From contig NZ_BOMZ01000072.1 in assembly GCF_016862455.1 (NCBI RefSeq), positions 34,728 through 98,727 on the forward strand: 64,000 bases of DNA, written 5' to 3'. The notes below the pieces were generated by a model. It saw only the letters and a program-made list of their open reading frames with translations, did no database searches and was not told the DNA's origin. Source of the stretch: Actinoplanes utahensis (GTDB lineage: Bacteria; Actinomycetota; Actinomycetes; Mycobacteriales; Micromonosporaceae). This document shows, one piece after another, positions 26,242 through 34,803 of the stretch (the first letter of the stretch is position 1; each line of letters begins with the position of its first letter). The position numbers and the translations under genes are program-made.

Positions 26242-28167
26242 CTAAAGGCTCCCTCCCAGGGTCCCGTCCCGGTGCCCCGGGCGGTCAGGGCCGGAAGTCC
26301 CGGGACGGCGGGGCAGCCGGACCGTGGCCACCGTGCCGGCGGCGTCGTTGCCGGCCAGCGTGATCGTGCCGCGGTGCAGCTCCACGATGGCCCGGCTGAG
26401 CGCCAGGCCGAGGCCGGCGCCGGGGATGCCGCTGTGCCGGGCGTTGGTGGCCCGGTAGAGGCGGGCGAACAGGCGGGGACGCTCCCCGGCTGGGATCCCG
26501 ATGCCGGTGTCGCTGACGGTCAGCACCGCCGCGTCGTCGTCGGCGGTCAGCGTCACCCGTACCTCGGCGCCCTCCGGGCTGTACTTGACCGCGTTGCCGA
26601 TCAGGTTCTCCACCACCTGCCGCAGCCGGGCCCGGTCCCCGGCGACGACCAGCCGTTCCGGCGCCTCGGCGTGCGCCCCCTGCTCGGCCGCGGCCATCGT
26701 GACCAGCGCGGCCAGGTCCACCTCCCCGACCGTGAGCTGAACGTGCCCGGCCTCCAGGGCGGCCAGGTCGAGCAGCCGTTCGACGAGCGAGCGCAGCCGG
26801 GCGTTGTTGCGCTCGATCACCGCGAGCAGTTCGCGCACCTCGCCGACGGTGGTGCCGTCGTCCGACTCGTTGATCAGATCGGTGTAGGTGCCGATCGAGG
26901 TCAGCGGGGTGCGCAGCTCGTGCCCGACGAGCGCGATGTACTCGCCGACGCTGGCCGCGAGCTGACTGGCCAGATCCTCGGCCCGGCGCCGCTCCAGGAA
27001 CGCGCCGATGTGCGCGGCGATGCCGTTGAGCAGCACGGCCAGCGCCGGATCCGGTCGCTGCTGGGCGGGCGGCTCCGGAGTGCGGAAACCGAGCACGCCG
27101 ATCACCTGCTCGCCGCTGCACACCGGCACCGCGCCCTCGGCGCCCTCCCACACCGGCTCGGCGGTGTCCCAGCAGACGCCCGGCACCCCCTCGCCGCGGG
27201 CCGGCGACGACGGCATCCGGACCTGCGGCGCGGCCGGGTCCAGGTGCGTCGCGGCCGGGCGCAGCCGCCCGGTCACCGGATCGACCAGCCACAACCGCAG
27301 GTACGGCCAGCCCAGCTCGGCCGCGATGGCGCGCAGCACCCCGGCGCCGGCCCGGTCCGTGTCCGGGGCGTGCACCAGCGCTTTGAGCACCTCGGTACGG
27401 CAGTGCTCGTACTGCCGCTGCTGATGTTCGGCGGTGACGTCGTGCACCGCCGCCACCGCGCCGAGGATGCGCCCGCCGCTGTCCCGGACCGGCCGCGCGT
27501 TGATCGCGAACCAGCGCCGCCGGTGGTGCCGGTCGTGGGCGAGGATCTCGTCGTGCCGGACCTCCTCGCCGGCCAGGGCCCGGGCGAGCGGCACCTCGTC
27601 GCCGGGCAGGTCGCTGCCGTCGGCCCGGCGCAGCCCGTACCGGCGCGCCCACTCCCGGACCGGCACGCCGATGCTGTCCTCGCCGAAGAAGTCCCGGACC
27701 GCCTGGTTGGTCACCACGAGCCGGCCCGCCAGGTCGCAGGCCACCACCCCGGCGTCCAGGCTGCGCAGCAGCGCCTCGGTGAAGGCCGGGTCGTGCCGGG
27801 CTCCCGCCGTGCCGAGGCAGCGGCGCAGCGTCGCGGACAGCTCCTTGACGCTGAACGGTTTCGGCACCACCGCGAGCGCCCCGGACTCGGCCAGGGTGGT
27901 GTCGCCGGGTGGCAGGTACGCGGTGATCAGCACGACCGGCACGGCGGCGGTGGCCGGGTCCTCCCGCAGCGCCCGGCACATCCGGATGCCGTCCAGGTGG
28001 GGCATGTCGACGTCGGCGACCACCAGGTCGGGCGGGTTCGCGACGGCGGCGGCGAGCCCGGCGCGGCCGTCGTCGGCGAGGCGCACCGTGTGCCCGAGCC
28101 GCCGGACCACCTCGGCGATGACCGCCTGATGTTCCGGGTTGTCCTCGACCACGAGTACGGTTGCCAT
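26242..28167 (-). CDS. Hybrid receiver-PAS-GAF sensor histidine kinase
   Basis: A 641-residue cytosolic kinase. A receiver domain is at the N terminus (residues ~3-118, Asp52 in VVADVDMPHLDG), then a PAS domain (~125-245, LDAGVVACDLAGRLVVTNQA), a GAF-like domain (~265-385), HisKA (LVGHELRTPLTSIGTY) and HATPase (DTGIGIPAGERPRLF, then GAGLGLALSRAIVELHRG). It lies eight bases upstream of pflB on the same strand, so it may help control fermentation, but the sensed signal is unknown. The C-terminal two thirds are clearly paralogous to the kinase at 62280-63914, where the receiver is instead a separate gene. Confidence 0.93.
   Translation of the reverse strand: MATVLVVEDNPEHQAVIAEVVRRLGHTVRLADDGRAGLAAAVANPPDLVVADVDMPHLDGIRMCRALREDPATAAVPVVLITAYLPPGDTTLAESGALAVVPKPFSVKELSATLRRCLGTAGARHDPAFTEALLRSLDAGVVACDLAGRLVVTNQAVRDFFGEDSIGVPVREWARRYGLRRADGSDLPGDEVPLARALAGEEVRHDEILAHDRHHRRRWFAINARPVRDSGGRILGAVAAVHDVTAEHQQRQYEHCRTEVLKALVHAPDTDRAGAGVLRAIAAELGWPYLRLWLVDPVTGRLRPAATHLDPAAPQVRMPSSPARGEGVPGVCWDTAEPVWEGAEGAVPVCSGEQVIGVLGFRTPEPPAQQRPDPALAVLLNGIAAHIGAFLERRRAEDLASQLAASVGEYIALVGHELRTPLTSIGTYTDLINESDDGTTVGEVRELLAVIERNNARLRSLVERLLDLAALEAGHVQLTVGEVDLAALVTMAAAEQGAHAEAPERLVVAGDRARLRQVVENLIGNAVKYSPEGAEVRVTLTADDDAAVLTVSDTGIGIPAGERPRLFARLYRATNARHSGIPGAGLGLALSRAIVELHRGTITLAGNDAAGTVATVRLPRRPGTSGPDRPGHRDGTLGGSL
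26288..26301 (-). promoter_or_regulatory. DosR/DevR-like box upstream of pflB
   Basis: Read on the minus strand, GGGACTTCCGGCCC, a good match to the DevR/OsdR form. It is 55 bases upstream of the pflB ATG and inside the last codons of the sensor kinase gene, as the nitroreductase box is inside devS. Confidence 0.65.
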
Positions 28168-28212
28168 GACTGCGATAATAAATCATGATAAATCAGACAA
28201 CAGGCGCGGTCA

Positions 28213-28240
28213 GGTTTCGGCACCGGCGGAACCGGGGTAT
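28213..28240 (+). promoter_or_regulatory. SigF-like promoter of the RsbW/STAS pair
   Basis: GGTTT, 17 bases, GGGTAT is an excellent match to the mycobacterial SigF consensus (GGTTT-N15-17-GGGTA). The -10 element ends 36 bases before the ATG of the RsbW-like gene. Confidence 0.7.
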
Positions 28241-28276
28241 CGTGCGCCCGCATACAGGCGATTCTCGGGGTTTTGC

Positions 28277-28678
28277 ATGAGCGAGCTGACCGCCCATTTG
28301 GACGTCCCACTCGACCGAGGAGCACCCGCCGCCGCCCGTCACGCCGTGACGGCGGTGCTGACCGGCTGGGGGTTCCATGACGACGACTGGCTCGACGCGG
28401 CCTCCGTGGTGGTGAGCGAGCTGGTCACCAACGCGGTCCGGCACGGCGGCGGCTGCGTGGAGGTGCAACTGGAGGCACACGGCGAACGTGTCATCGTGTC
28501 GGTGGCCGACGAGTCCTCGGTGGTGCCCCGGCGCCGCGACCCCGACAGCCTGGGCGGCCGGGGGATCGCGTTGATCGAGGCGATGTCCGCCGGCTGGACC
28601 GTGCAGAACTATCACGGGGGCAAGCGGGTGCGGGTCGAACTCGTCCCGTGTCCCGGTGTTCAGGAGAGTGCCGCATGA
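28277..28678 (+). CDS. RsbW-like serine kinase/anti-sigma factor
   Basis: A 133-residue GHKL ATPase-fold protein. The N box is VVSELVTNAVRHGGG and the G1 region is DESSVVPRRRDPDSLGGRGI. Short stand-alone HATPase proteins of this type bind anti-sigma-factor antagonists or sigma factors in partner-switching systems. The start at ATG 28277 follows GGGGTTTTGC. The stop codon overlaps the ATG of the STAS gene (ATGA), pairing it with its likely antagonist. A SigF-like promoter lies upstream, which fits feedback control of a stress sigma factor. No sigma-factor gene is in the window. Confidence 0.9.
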   Translation: MSELTAHLDVPLDRGAPAAARHAVTAVLTGWGFHDDDWLDAASVVVSELVTNAVRHGGGCVEVQLEAHGERVIVSVADESSVVPRRRDPDSLGGRGIALIEAMSAGWTVQNYHGGKRVRVELVPCPGVQESAA

Positions 28679-29004
28679 GGATCGTCCGGCTCGACGACGG
28701 CCCGGTGACCCGGTTGCAGTTGGCCGGTGAGCTCGACCTGGACACCGGCGACGAGTTCGAGGAGCAGGTCGCCCGGGTCCTCGGCGACCGCCCCGGCGAG
28801 CTCATCGTCGACCTGGGCGCGGTCACCTTCTGCGACTCGTCCGGCATCGACGTGCTGCTCGCCGCGTGGGAGACGGCGGCGAAGGCCCGGGTCGGCTTCC
28901 GGGTGACCAGGGCGACCGGCATCGTGCTCCGGTCGCTGACCGTCACCGGCGTGCACGACCTGCTGAGCGGCTCAGATCGAGAACCGGCCGACGGCCGCGC
29001 GTAA
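28675..29004 (+). CDS. STAS-domain anti-sigma factor antagonist
   Basis: A 109-residue single-domain STAS protein (RsbV/SpoIIAA type). The phosphorylatable serine is in VTFCDSSGIDVLL, and the first strand reads VTRLQLAGELDLDTGDEF. It starts by overlapping the RsbW-like stop. When unphosphorylated it should bind the RsbW-like partner and release a sigma factor. Its last 33 bases overlap the 3' end of the convergent chemoreceptor gene. Confidence 0.92.
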   Translation: MRIVRLDDGPVTRLQLAGELDLDTGDEFEEQVARVLGDRPGELIVDLGAVTFCDSSGIDVLLAAWETAAKARVGFRVTRATGIVLRSLTVTGVHDLLSGSDREPADGRA

Positions 29005-30570
29005 CCGGTCGGCCAGCGACTGCACGTCCTCGGCGGTGCGGGCCACCTCGCCGACCGCCTCCCGGCTGGCGGCGGTGCCGTGCGCCACGCTGGCGATGTT
29101 GCCCGCGATGTCGCTCACCCCGGCGGCGGCCTCGCTCACCCCGCGGCTCATCTCGGCGGTGGTGGCGCTCTGCTCCTCGACCGCCGACGCGATGGTGGTC
29201 TGGAAGTCGCTGATCTGTTCGATGATCCGGCTGATCTCGTCGATCGCGGTGACCGCCTGACCGGTGTCGCTCTGGATCGCCGCGATCTGCTGGGAGATCT
29301 TCTCGGTCGCCCGGGCGGTCTCCTGGGCCAGGTCCTTGACCTCGCTGGCGACCACGGCGAAGCCCTTGCCGGACTCGCCGGCGCGGGCCGCCTCGATGGT
29401 GGCGTTCAGGGCGAGCAGGTTGGTCTGCGAGGCGATCGCGGTGATCGTCTCGATCACGTCGCCGATCTGCGCCGACGACTCGCCGAGCCGGTTGATGGTC
29501 TCGCTGGTGGCCCGGGCCGCGGCGACCGCGTCGGTGGCGACCTGGGCGGCGTCGGCGGCGTTGCGGGAGATCTCGGTGATGGCCGAGCCCATCTGCTCGG
29601 TGCCGGCGGCGACCGTGTGCACGTTGCCGGACACCCCGCCGGCGGCGGCCGCGGCCAGCCCGGCCTGCTGGTCGGCTTCGGCGATCGAGCTGTCGATCTG
29701 CCGGCTGACCCGGCGCATGGTGTCGGACGCCCCGGTGAGCCGGCCGCCGTCGTCGGCGATCTCGGCGACGGTGGCCCGTACCCCGGCGACGGCCTCGTCC
29801 ACGGCCCGGCCCATCGCGGCGATCTCGTCGTGGCCGGTGGTGTCCGCGCGCATCGTCAGGTCGCCGCGGGCCATCGCGCGCAGCACCTCGACCAGCCGGC
29901 TGACCGGTCCGGTCACACTGCGTGTCACGAGCACCGTGAGGAGCAGGGCGACGACCACGGCCAGGACGAAGACCACGACCATGACCGTACGGGCCAGCGC
30001 GGCCCGATCCTTGGCGTCCTCGACGGCCTGGTCGGCCCGGGCGACGACGGAGGTGACCAGCTTCCCGGTCGCCTCGATGATCTCGAAGTAGACGGCGTAG
30101 CCCTCGCCCAGCAGGAGGGCGTCGCCGTCGGCGATCCGGCCCGCCTGGTACAGCGCGACCATCTCGTCGTCGGTCTTCTTGAAGCCCGCCCAGAGTCCAC
30201 CGAGCTTGTCGAACTCGGTCCGCTCGGCGTCGGTCATGACCGACGTGTCGATCTCGTCGAGCAGCTTCTCGAGCAGCTCGAAGTCGGCGAGGAAGCCCTT
30301 GCGGTTGTCGCCGGCCAGGGCTTTGGCGACGCCGATCCGGCGGACGTCCCAGACATAGGCGACCTGCCAGCCCGAGATGTCCCCGTTGTAATATTTCTGC
30401 TCGTCCACCTGGTGCATCAGGTGCTGCAACCGCTTCAGCTCGTCGGCCGAGTCGGCCTGGCTGGTCAGCCCCCAGGCGCCGATGCCGACGGCCACGCCGA
30501 GCAGGATCAGCACGATGGCGAAGGCGGCTCCGAGCCGCCCGGCCAGTCGCATCCGCCGCAGAATCGCCAT
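28972..30570 (-). CDS. Methyl-accepting chemotaxis-type receptor
   Basis: A 532-residue membrane receptor. The first transmembrane helix is at ~12-34 (LGAAFAIVLILLGVAVGIGA). A ~150-residue predominantly helical extracytoplasmic domain of the four-helix-bundle type follows, then a second helix (VMVVVFVLAVVVALLLTVLV), HAMP, and a signalling domain with the conserved hairpin QTNLLALNATIEAARAGESG. The start at ATG 30570 has GCGGGGGAAACCG upstream and begins directly with the cytoplasmic MAILRRMRLAGRLG; a longer frame to 30609 is less likely. No che genes are in the window. In sporangium-forming actinomycetes such receptors may control motile spores, which is inference. Confidence 0.93.
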   Translation of the reverse strand: MAILRRMRLAGRLGAAFAIVLILLGVAVGIGAWGLTSQADSADELKRLQHLMHQVDEQKYYNGDISGWQVAYVWDVRRIGVAKALAGDNRKGFLADFELLEKLLDEIDTSVMTDAERTEFDKLGGLWAGFKKTDDEMVALYQAGRIADGDALLLGEGYAVYFEIIEATGKLVTSVVARADQAVEDAKDRAALARTVMVVVFVLAVVVALLLTVLVTRSVTGPVSRLVEVLRAMARGDLTMRADTTGHDEIAAMGRAVDEAVAGVRATVAEIADDGGRLTGASDTMRRVSRQIDSSIAEADQQAGLAAAAAGGVSGNVHTVAAGTEQMGSAITEISRNAADAAQVATDAVAAARATSETINRLGESSAQIGDVIETITAIASQTNLLALNATIEAARAGESGKGFAVVASEVKDLAQETARATEKISQQIAAIQSDTGQAVTAIDEISRIIEQISDFQTTIASAVEEQSATTAEMSRGVSEAAAGVSDIAGNIASVAHGTAASREAVGEVARTAEDVQSLADRLRAAVGRFSI

Positions 30571-30640
30571 CGGTTTCCCCCGCTCAGCCACCGGCCCCGA
30601 CCTACCCATCGGCAGGCCCGGCCGCGCACTGAGGGCACAA

Positions 30641-31825
30641 TCACCCGGTGATGGACATCCGGGCCGTCGTGCCTCGCCCGGGCCCGTCCGACTCGATCGT
30701 CAGCGAACCCTCATGGGCCCGCATGATCCGGTCGGCGATGCTGAGACCCAGCCCGACCCCCGGCACCGCCTGGTCCCGGGCGAACCGGCCGCGGTAGAAG
30801 CGCTCCACCACGTGCGGCAGCTCGTCGGCCGGGATGCCCGCGCCGTCGTCGATCACCTCGAGCCGGCCGGCGCCGATCCGGATCGTCACCGTCTGCCCGG
30901 TCGCGCTGAACACCACCGCGTTGCGCACCAGGTGCTCGGCGGCCTGGCAGAGCCGGGTGAGATCGCCGGGCACCGACGCCGGCCCGGCCGGCGCCTCGAT
31001 CACGATCGGCACGTCGCGCTGCGCCGCCTGCGCCCGGCAGGCGGCCGCCGCCGCCTCGGCGACGGCCACCAGGTCGGTGCCGGCGCGCAGCAGCGGCAGC
31101 GGCGCGGCCGACGGCCGCGTGCCGGCCAGCAGGTGGTCCACCATGCGGACCAGCCGCTCACCGTTGCGCTGGATCGGGTCGATCAACCGGCGGTACGGGG
31201 CCAGCTCCTCGTTGTCGACGAGCAGCTCCAGATATCCCTGGATGGTGGTGACCGGGGTGCGCAGCTCGTGCGACACGGTCGCGACGAAGTCCTCCTCCCG
31301 GCTGATCGCCCGGGACAGCTCGTCGCCGATCTCGGCCAGCAGCTGCCGGTTGCGCAGCGCGGCCAGGTGCCCGGCCGCCTGCCCGGCCATCGTCTCCAGC
31401 AGGTCGAGCTGCCGGGCCCCGGCGGTCCGCGGCTTGTCGTCGAACACGCTGACGCTGCCCAGGGTGTGCCCGTCCTCGTCGACCAGCGGCACGCCGGCGT
31501 AGAAGCGGATGTGCGGGGCGCCCCGCACGGTCGCCCACGAGCGGTAGTCCGGCTCGTCGAGGGCGTCCCCGACCACGAGCGGCCGCCGGGAGCTCACCAC
31601 CCGCCCGGAGAACGAGGTGGCCAGCGGCCCACCGTCGCCCGGCACACCGGTCTTGCCGGCGAACCACTCCCGGTCGCCGTCGACGAGCGTGACCGTGGAC
31701 ATCGGCGCGTCGAAGACCGCGCCGGCCAGGCGGGTCAGCTCGTCCAGCACCACCGGCCGTGGGGCGTCGAGCAGGTGATAGCTGTGCACCGCCGCGAGAC
31801 GGGCGTCTTCCCCTACTGCGCTCAC
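30641..31825 (-). CDS. GAF-domain sensor histidine kinase
   Basis: A 394-residue soluble histidine kinase: GAF domain at residues ~20-155 (DGDREWFAGKTG and YAGVPLVDEDGHTLGSVSVF), HisKA with EEDFVATVSHELRTPVTTI, and HATPase with VIDDGAGIPADELPHVVERF and PGVGLGLSIADRIMRAHEG. The N-terminal LAAVHSYHLLDAPR form is typical of light/oxygen-type GAF kinases, but no chromophore cysteine is evident. GTG start. It is divergent from the receiver/HD-like gene across 195 bases, and an HPt gene lies just beyond, so the three may form a phosphorelay. Confidence 0.92.
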   Translation of the reverse strand: MSAVGEDARLAAVHSYHLLDAPRPVVLDELTRLAGAVFDAPMSTVTLVDGDREWFAGKTGVPGDGGPLATSFSGRVVSSRRPLVVGDALDEPDYRSWATVRGAPHIRFYAGVPLVDEDGHTLGSVSVFDDKPRTAGARQLDLLETMAGQAAGHLAALRNRQLLAEIGDELSRAISREEDFVATVSHELRTPVTTIQGYLELLVDNEELAPYRRLIDPIQRNGERLVRMVDHLLAGTRPSAAPLPLLRAGTDLVAVAEAAAAACRAQAAQRDVPIVIEAPAGPASVPGDLTRLCQAAEHLVRNAVVFSATGQTVTIRIGAGRLEVIDDGAGIPADELPHVVERFYRGRFARDQAVPGVGLGLSIADRIMRAHEGSLTIESDGPGRGTTARMSITG

Positions 31826-32020
31826 ATCTGTGTCCGTTTCTCCAGTACCGCGGTCGGGTGCTCCGCCGCGACCCGTGGACCGCCATTCGGCGTCGGGACA
31901 GGGTCGCCTGAGGAGTTCGGCGGTGCGGAAAATGCGCCCGGCCTAACCGCTCAGAGGATCGCCCGGCCCGGCGATAGGGCTCCACGTACCACCACGGCCG
32001 GTAAGACGAAGGAGATCACG

Positions 32021-33184
32021 ATGCGAACCGAGCTCTACCGGTCGGGCGATGCCGACACCCGGAAGAAGCCGGTCCTGCTGCTCGTCGACGACGACGAGGT
32101 GGTGCTGGAGACGCTGTCGATCCAGCTGGGCCGCGACCACAGGCTGCTGTTCGCCGGCGACGCCGAGAAGGCGCTCGAGCTGCTCGCCGCCAACGACGAC
32201 GTGGCCGCGGTGGTCAGCGACGTGCGGATGCCCGGCATGGACGGGGTCCAGCTGCTCGGGAAGGTCCAGACCGACTATCCCGACGTGATGCGGATCCTGC
32301 ACTCCGGCCACGGCGACATGAACACCGTCATCGCCGCGATCAACTCCGGCGGTGTCTACCGGTACCTGCCGAAACCGGCCGGCCGTGCCGACATCCTGGA
32401 CGCGGTCAAGAAGGCCGTCAGCAAGCACGACCACGCGATGGCCGAGCGCAGGATGGTCGACACCACGCTGAAGACCAGCATGCAGGCGCTGTTCGGGATC
32501 CTCGAGCTGTCCAGCCCGGTCGGGTTCGCCCGGGCCGGCCGGATCCGCGCCCTGGTCGGCGAGCTCACCCACGCCCTGGAGCTGGACGGGCTGTGGGAGA
32601 TCGAGGTGGCGGCGATGGCCTCGCAGGTCGGTGCGGTGACCGTGCCGCCCGAGGTGATGCGGAAACTGGCCGAGGGCGCCGGCCTGACCCCCGACGAGCA
32701 GGCCGTCGTCAACGCGATGCCGGCGTCGGTGCTGCCGCTGATCAAGGACATCCCGATGATCGACGACGTGATCGACACGATCCGCGGGCTGGCCGGAGAA
32801 CGGCCGCCGGCGGGCGGCTGGTCGCCGGTCGTCGAGGGCGCGATCAGCGTGGTCCGCACGGCCATCGAGTACGACACCGCGTTCGCCCGCAGCAACTCCG
32901 CGACGACCGCCGTCGCCGCCCTGGCCCGGGCCGACAGGTGCGCCCCGCACGTGCTCGCCGCGCTGCGCCAGATCAAGGGCGTGCAGAGTCCGGAGGCCGG
33001 GTCCACGCAGGCCTACACGATCGCCGAGCTGCAGGTGGGCATGCGCCTGGCCCAGGACGTGACGGCGACCAACGGCCTGGTGCTGATCAGCAGCGGCACG
33101 GTGATGACCGAGGCGATGCTGGACCGGCTGGCCAACTTCAACCGCGCGCTGGGTCTGGTCGAGCCGGTGCTGACGGCCGCCTGA
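32021..33184 (+). CDS. Receiver protein with degenerate HD-type output domain
   Basis: A 387-residue protein. The receiver is at ~17-135 with Asp67 in VVSDVRMPGMDG, of the kind found in RpfG-type regulators (LHSGHGDMNTVIAAINSGGV). The rest resembles the HD-GYP/HDOD region of such regulators (GRIRALVGELTHALELDGLW, then IEVAAMASQVGAVTVPPEV). The metal-binding HD pair and the later GYP motif are absent: where HDIGK is expected the sequence reads ASQVGA. It is therefore unlikely to degrade cyclic-di-GMP and may act by binding. GAAGGAGATCACG precedes the ATG, an excellent ribosome site. Neighbours are a GAF kinase and an HPt protein. Confidence 0.85.
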   Translation: MRTELYRSGDADTRKKPVLLLVDDDEVVLETLSIQLGRDHRLLFAGDAEKALELLAANDDVAAVVSDVRMPGMDGVQLLGKVQTDYPDVMRILHSGHGDMNTVIAAINSGGVYRYLPKPAGRADILDAVKKAVSKHDHAMAERRMVDTTLKTSMQALFGILELSSPVGFARAGRIRALVGELTHALELDGLWEIEVAAMASQVGAVTVPPEVMRKLAEGAGLTPDEQAVVNAMPASVLPLIKDIPMIDDVIDTIRGLAGERPPAGGWSPVVEGAISVVRTAIEYDTAFARSNSATTAVAALARADRCAPHVLAALRQIKGVQSPEAGSTQAYTIAELQVGMRLAQDVTATNGLVLISSGTVMTEAMLDRLANFNRALGLVEPVLTAA

Positions 33185-33192
33185 CCCGCTGA

Positions 33193-33600
33193 TCACGGGA
33201 CGAGCCGCTCGTATTCGACGGCGACCGTCCGTACCGCGTGCAGCGACTCGGCGAGCAACTCGCGCAACCGCCCGGCGGTGGCGCGCGCGTCGGCGACGGC
33301 CCCGGCGCGCGCCTGGTCCTCCACTGTCGCGCAGAGCGCGGCCAGCGCCGTCGCGCCGATGTTCGCCGACGATCCCTTCAGGCTGTGCGCCAGGTCGCGC
33401 ACCGGCCCCGGGTCACCGTCGTGCAGCAGGCCGATGAGCTGGTCCGCCGCGGTGGGGGCCTTCGCCGCGAACGAGTTCAGCAGCCGCAGCACCAGGGCGC
33501 GCTCGGCCGGCGACGGCTCCGCCTCGACGAGATCGGCGAGGCGGGCCCGGACGCCGGCCACCGCGGCGGTCCCACCCACCGGCTGCGTCCCGGTTCCCAT
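33193..33600 (-). CDS. HPt phosphotransfer protein
   Basis: A 135-residue helical protein with the HPt signature VRDLAHSLKGSSANIGA; the phosphorylatable His is at about residue 72. It is convergent with the receiver/HD-like gene, with eight bases between the stops. A stand-alone HPt beside a kinase and a receiver suggests a multi-step phosphorelay, though no hybrid kinase is immediately adjacent. Confidence 0.92.
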   Translation of the reverse strand: MGTGTQPVGGTAAVAGVRARLADLVEAEPSPAERALVLRLLNSFAAKAPTAADQLIGLLHDGDPGPVRDLAHSLKGSSANIGATALAALCATVEDQARAGAVADARATAGRLRELLAESLHAVRTVAVEYERLVP

Positions 33601-33648
33601 CCGCCCATGGTGCGCCCGGACGGTCGCCGCCAGCGGGTTTTTCGCCTA

Positions 33649-34803
33649 TTACGCCCCCCAGCTCGCCTGGGTCCCGCCGACCCGCTGGGCGGCCGCCGTC
33701 TCGGCGTACCCCGAAGCCTGGAAGGCCTTGACCGGATCCCTCGGCAGCCCCCGCGCCTCCCGCCGGTCCGCGAGAGCGGACCGCACATCGGTCTCGAAGG
33801 CGTCCATCAGCACCTGATGGGCGCCCAGCACGTCGCCCGCGCGCTGCGCGGCGGCGATCGCCTCCTGGTCCACCAGCAGCGCCTTGGCCAGCGCCGCCTC
33901 GACGTTGAGCACCGAGCGGATCTGGCCCGGGATCTTCTCCTCGATGTTGTGACACTGGTCGAGCATGAAGTTGACGCCCGACTCGGGCCGGTGCGCGCCC
34001 ACCGCCACGATCTCCGACATGATCCGGAACAGCTGGAACGGGTCGGCCGAACCGACGATCAGGTCGTCGTCGGCGTAGTAGCGCGAGTTGAAGTCGAACG
34101 CGCCCAGCCGGCCCTGCCGCAGCAACTGCATCACGATGAACTCGATGTTGGTGCCGGGCGCGTGGTGGCCGGTGTCCAGCACCACGGTGGCCCGCTCGCC
34201 CAGCGCCAGGCAGTGCAGCAGCGAGGTGCCCCAGTCCGGGATGTCGGTCGCGTAGAAGTACGGCTCGAAGAACTTGTACTCCAGCAGGATCCGGTGATCG
34301 TCGTCGGAGGCGTCGTAGATCTCCCGCAGCGACTCCGCCAGCCGCTCCTGCCGGCCGCGCAGCGAGTCCTGACCGGCGTAGTTGAGGCCGTCCGGCAGCC
34401 AGATCTTCAGATCCGTCGAGCCGGTCTGCCGCATCACGTCCAGGCACTGCTTGTGGTGGTCGATCGCCTTGCGGCGGATCGCCGGGTCCGGGTTGCACAG
34501 CGAGCCCAGCCGGTAGTCGTCGTCCTGGAAGACGTTCGAGTTGATCGCGCCGATCCGCACACCGAGCTTGTCGGCGTGCGCCTTCAGGTCGCTCCAGTCG
34601 TCGACGAGGTCCCACGGGATGTGCAGGGACACCCGGTCGGCGAGCCCGGTGAGGCGGTTGACCTGCGCGGCGTCGGACAGCTTCTCGTACGGGTTGCGCG
34701 GCCCACCGGGACGGGTGAACACCTTGAACCGGGTGCCCGAGTTCCCGTACGCCCAGCTCGGCACCTCGATGGTGAAGCCGTCCAGGCCATCCAGGTCAGT
34801 CAT
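33649..34803 (-). CDS. rhaI: L-rhamnose isomerase
   Basis: A 384-residue TIM-barrel sugar isomerase of the Pseudomonas stutzeri RhaI type, converting L-rhamnose to L-rhamnulose. Metal- and substrate-binding stretches are visible: ILLEYKFFEPYFYATDIPDW, VVLDTGHHAPGTNIEFI, GAFDFNSRYYADDD and FMLDQCHNIEEKIPGQIRS. The ATG at 34803 overlaps the stop of the upstream permease gene (ATGA). It is the last gene of an importer-isomerase operon. No rhamnulokinase or rhamnulose-1-phosphate aldolase gene is next to it in the window. Confidence 0.93.
   Translation of the reverse strand: MTDLDGLDGFTIEVPSWAYGNSGTRFKVFTRPGGPRNPYEKLSDAAQVNRLTGLADRVSLHIPWDLVDDWSDLKAHADKLGVRIGAINSNVFQDDDYRLGSLCNPDPAIRRKAIDHHKQCLDVMRQTGSTDLKIWLPDGLNYAGQDSLRGRQERLAESLREIYDASDDDHRILLEYKFFEPYFYATDIPDWGTSLLHCLALGERATVVLDTGHHAPGTNIEFIVMQLLRQGRLGAFDFNSRYYADDDLIVGSADPFQLFRIMSEIVAVGAHRPESGVNFMLDQCHNIEEKIPGQIRSVLNVEAALAKALLVDQEAIAAAQRAGDVLGAHQVLMDAFETDVRSALADRREARGLPRDPVKAFQASGYAETAAAQRVGGTQASWGA

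Noticed and set aside
24008..26245. Antisense open frame opposite pflB
   Set aside because: Mirror of the pflB codons; no motif, no independent ribosome site.
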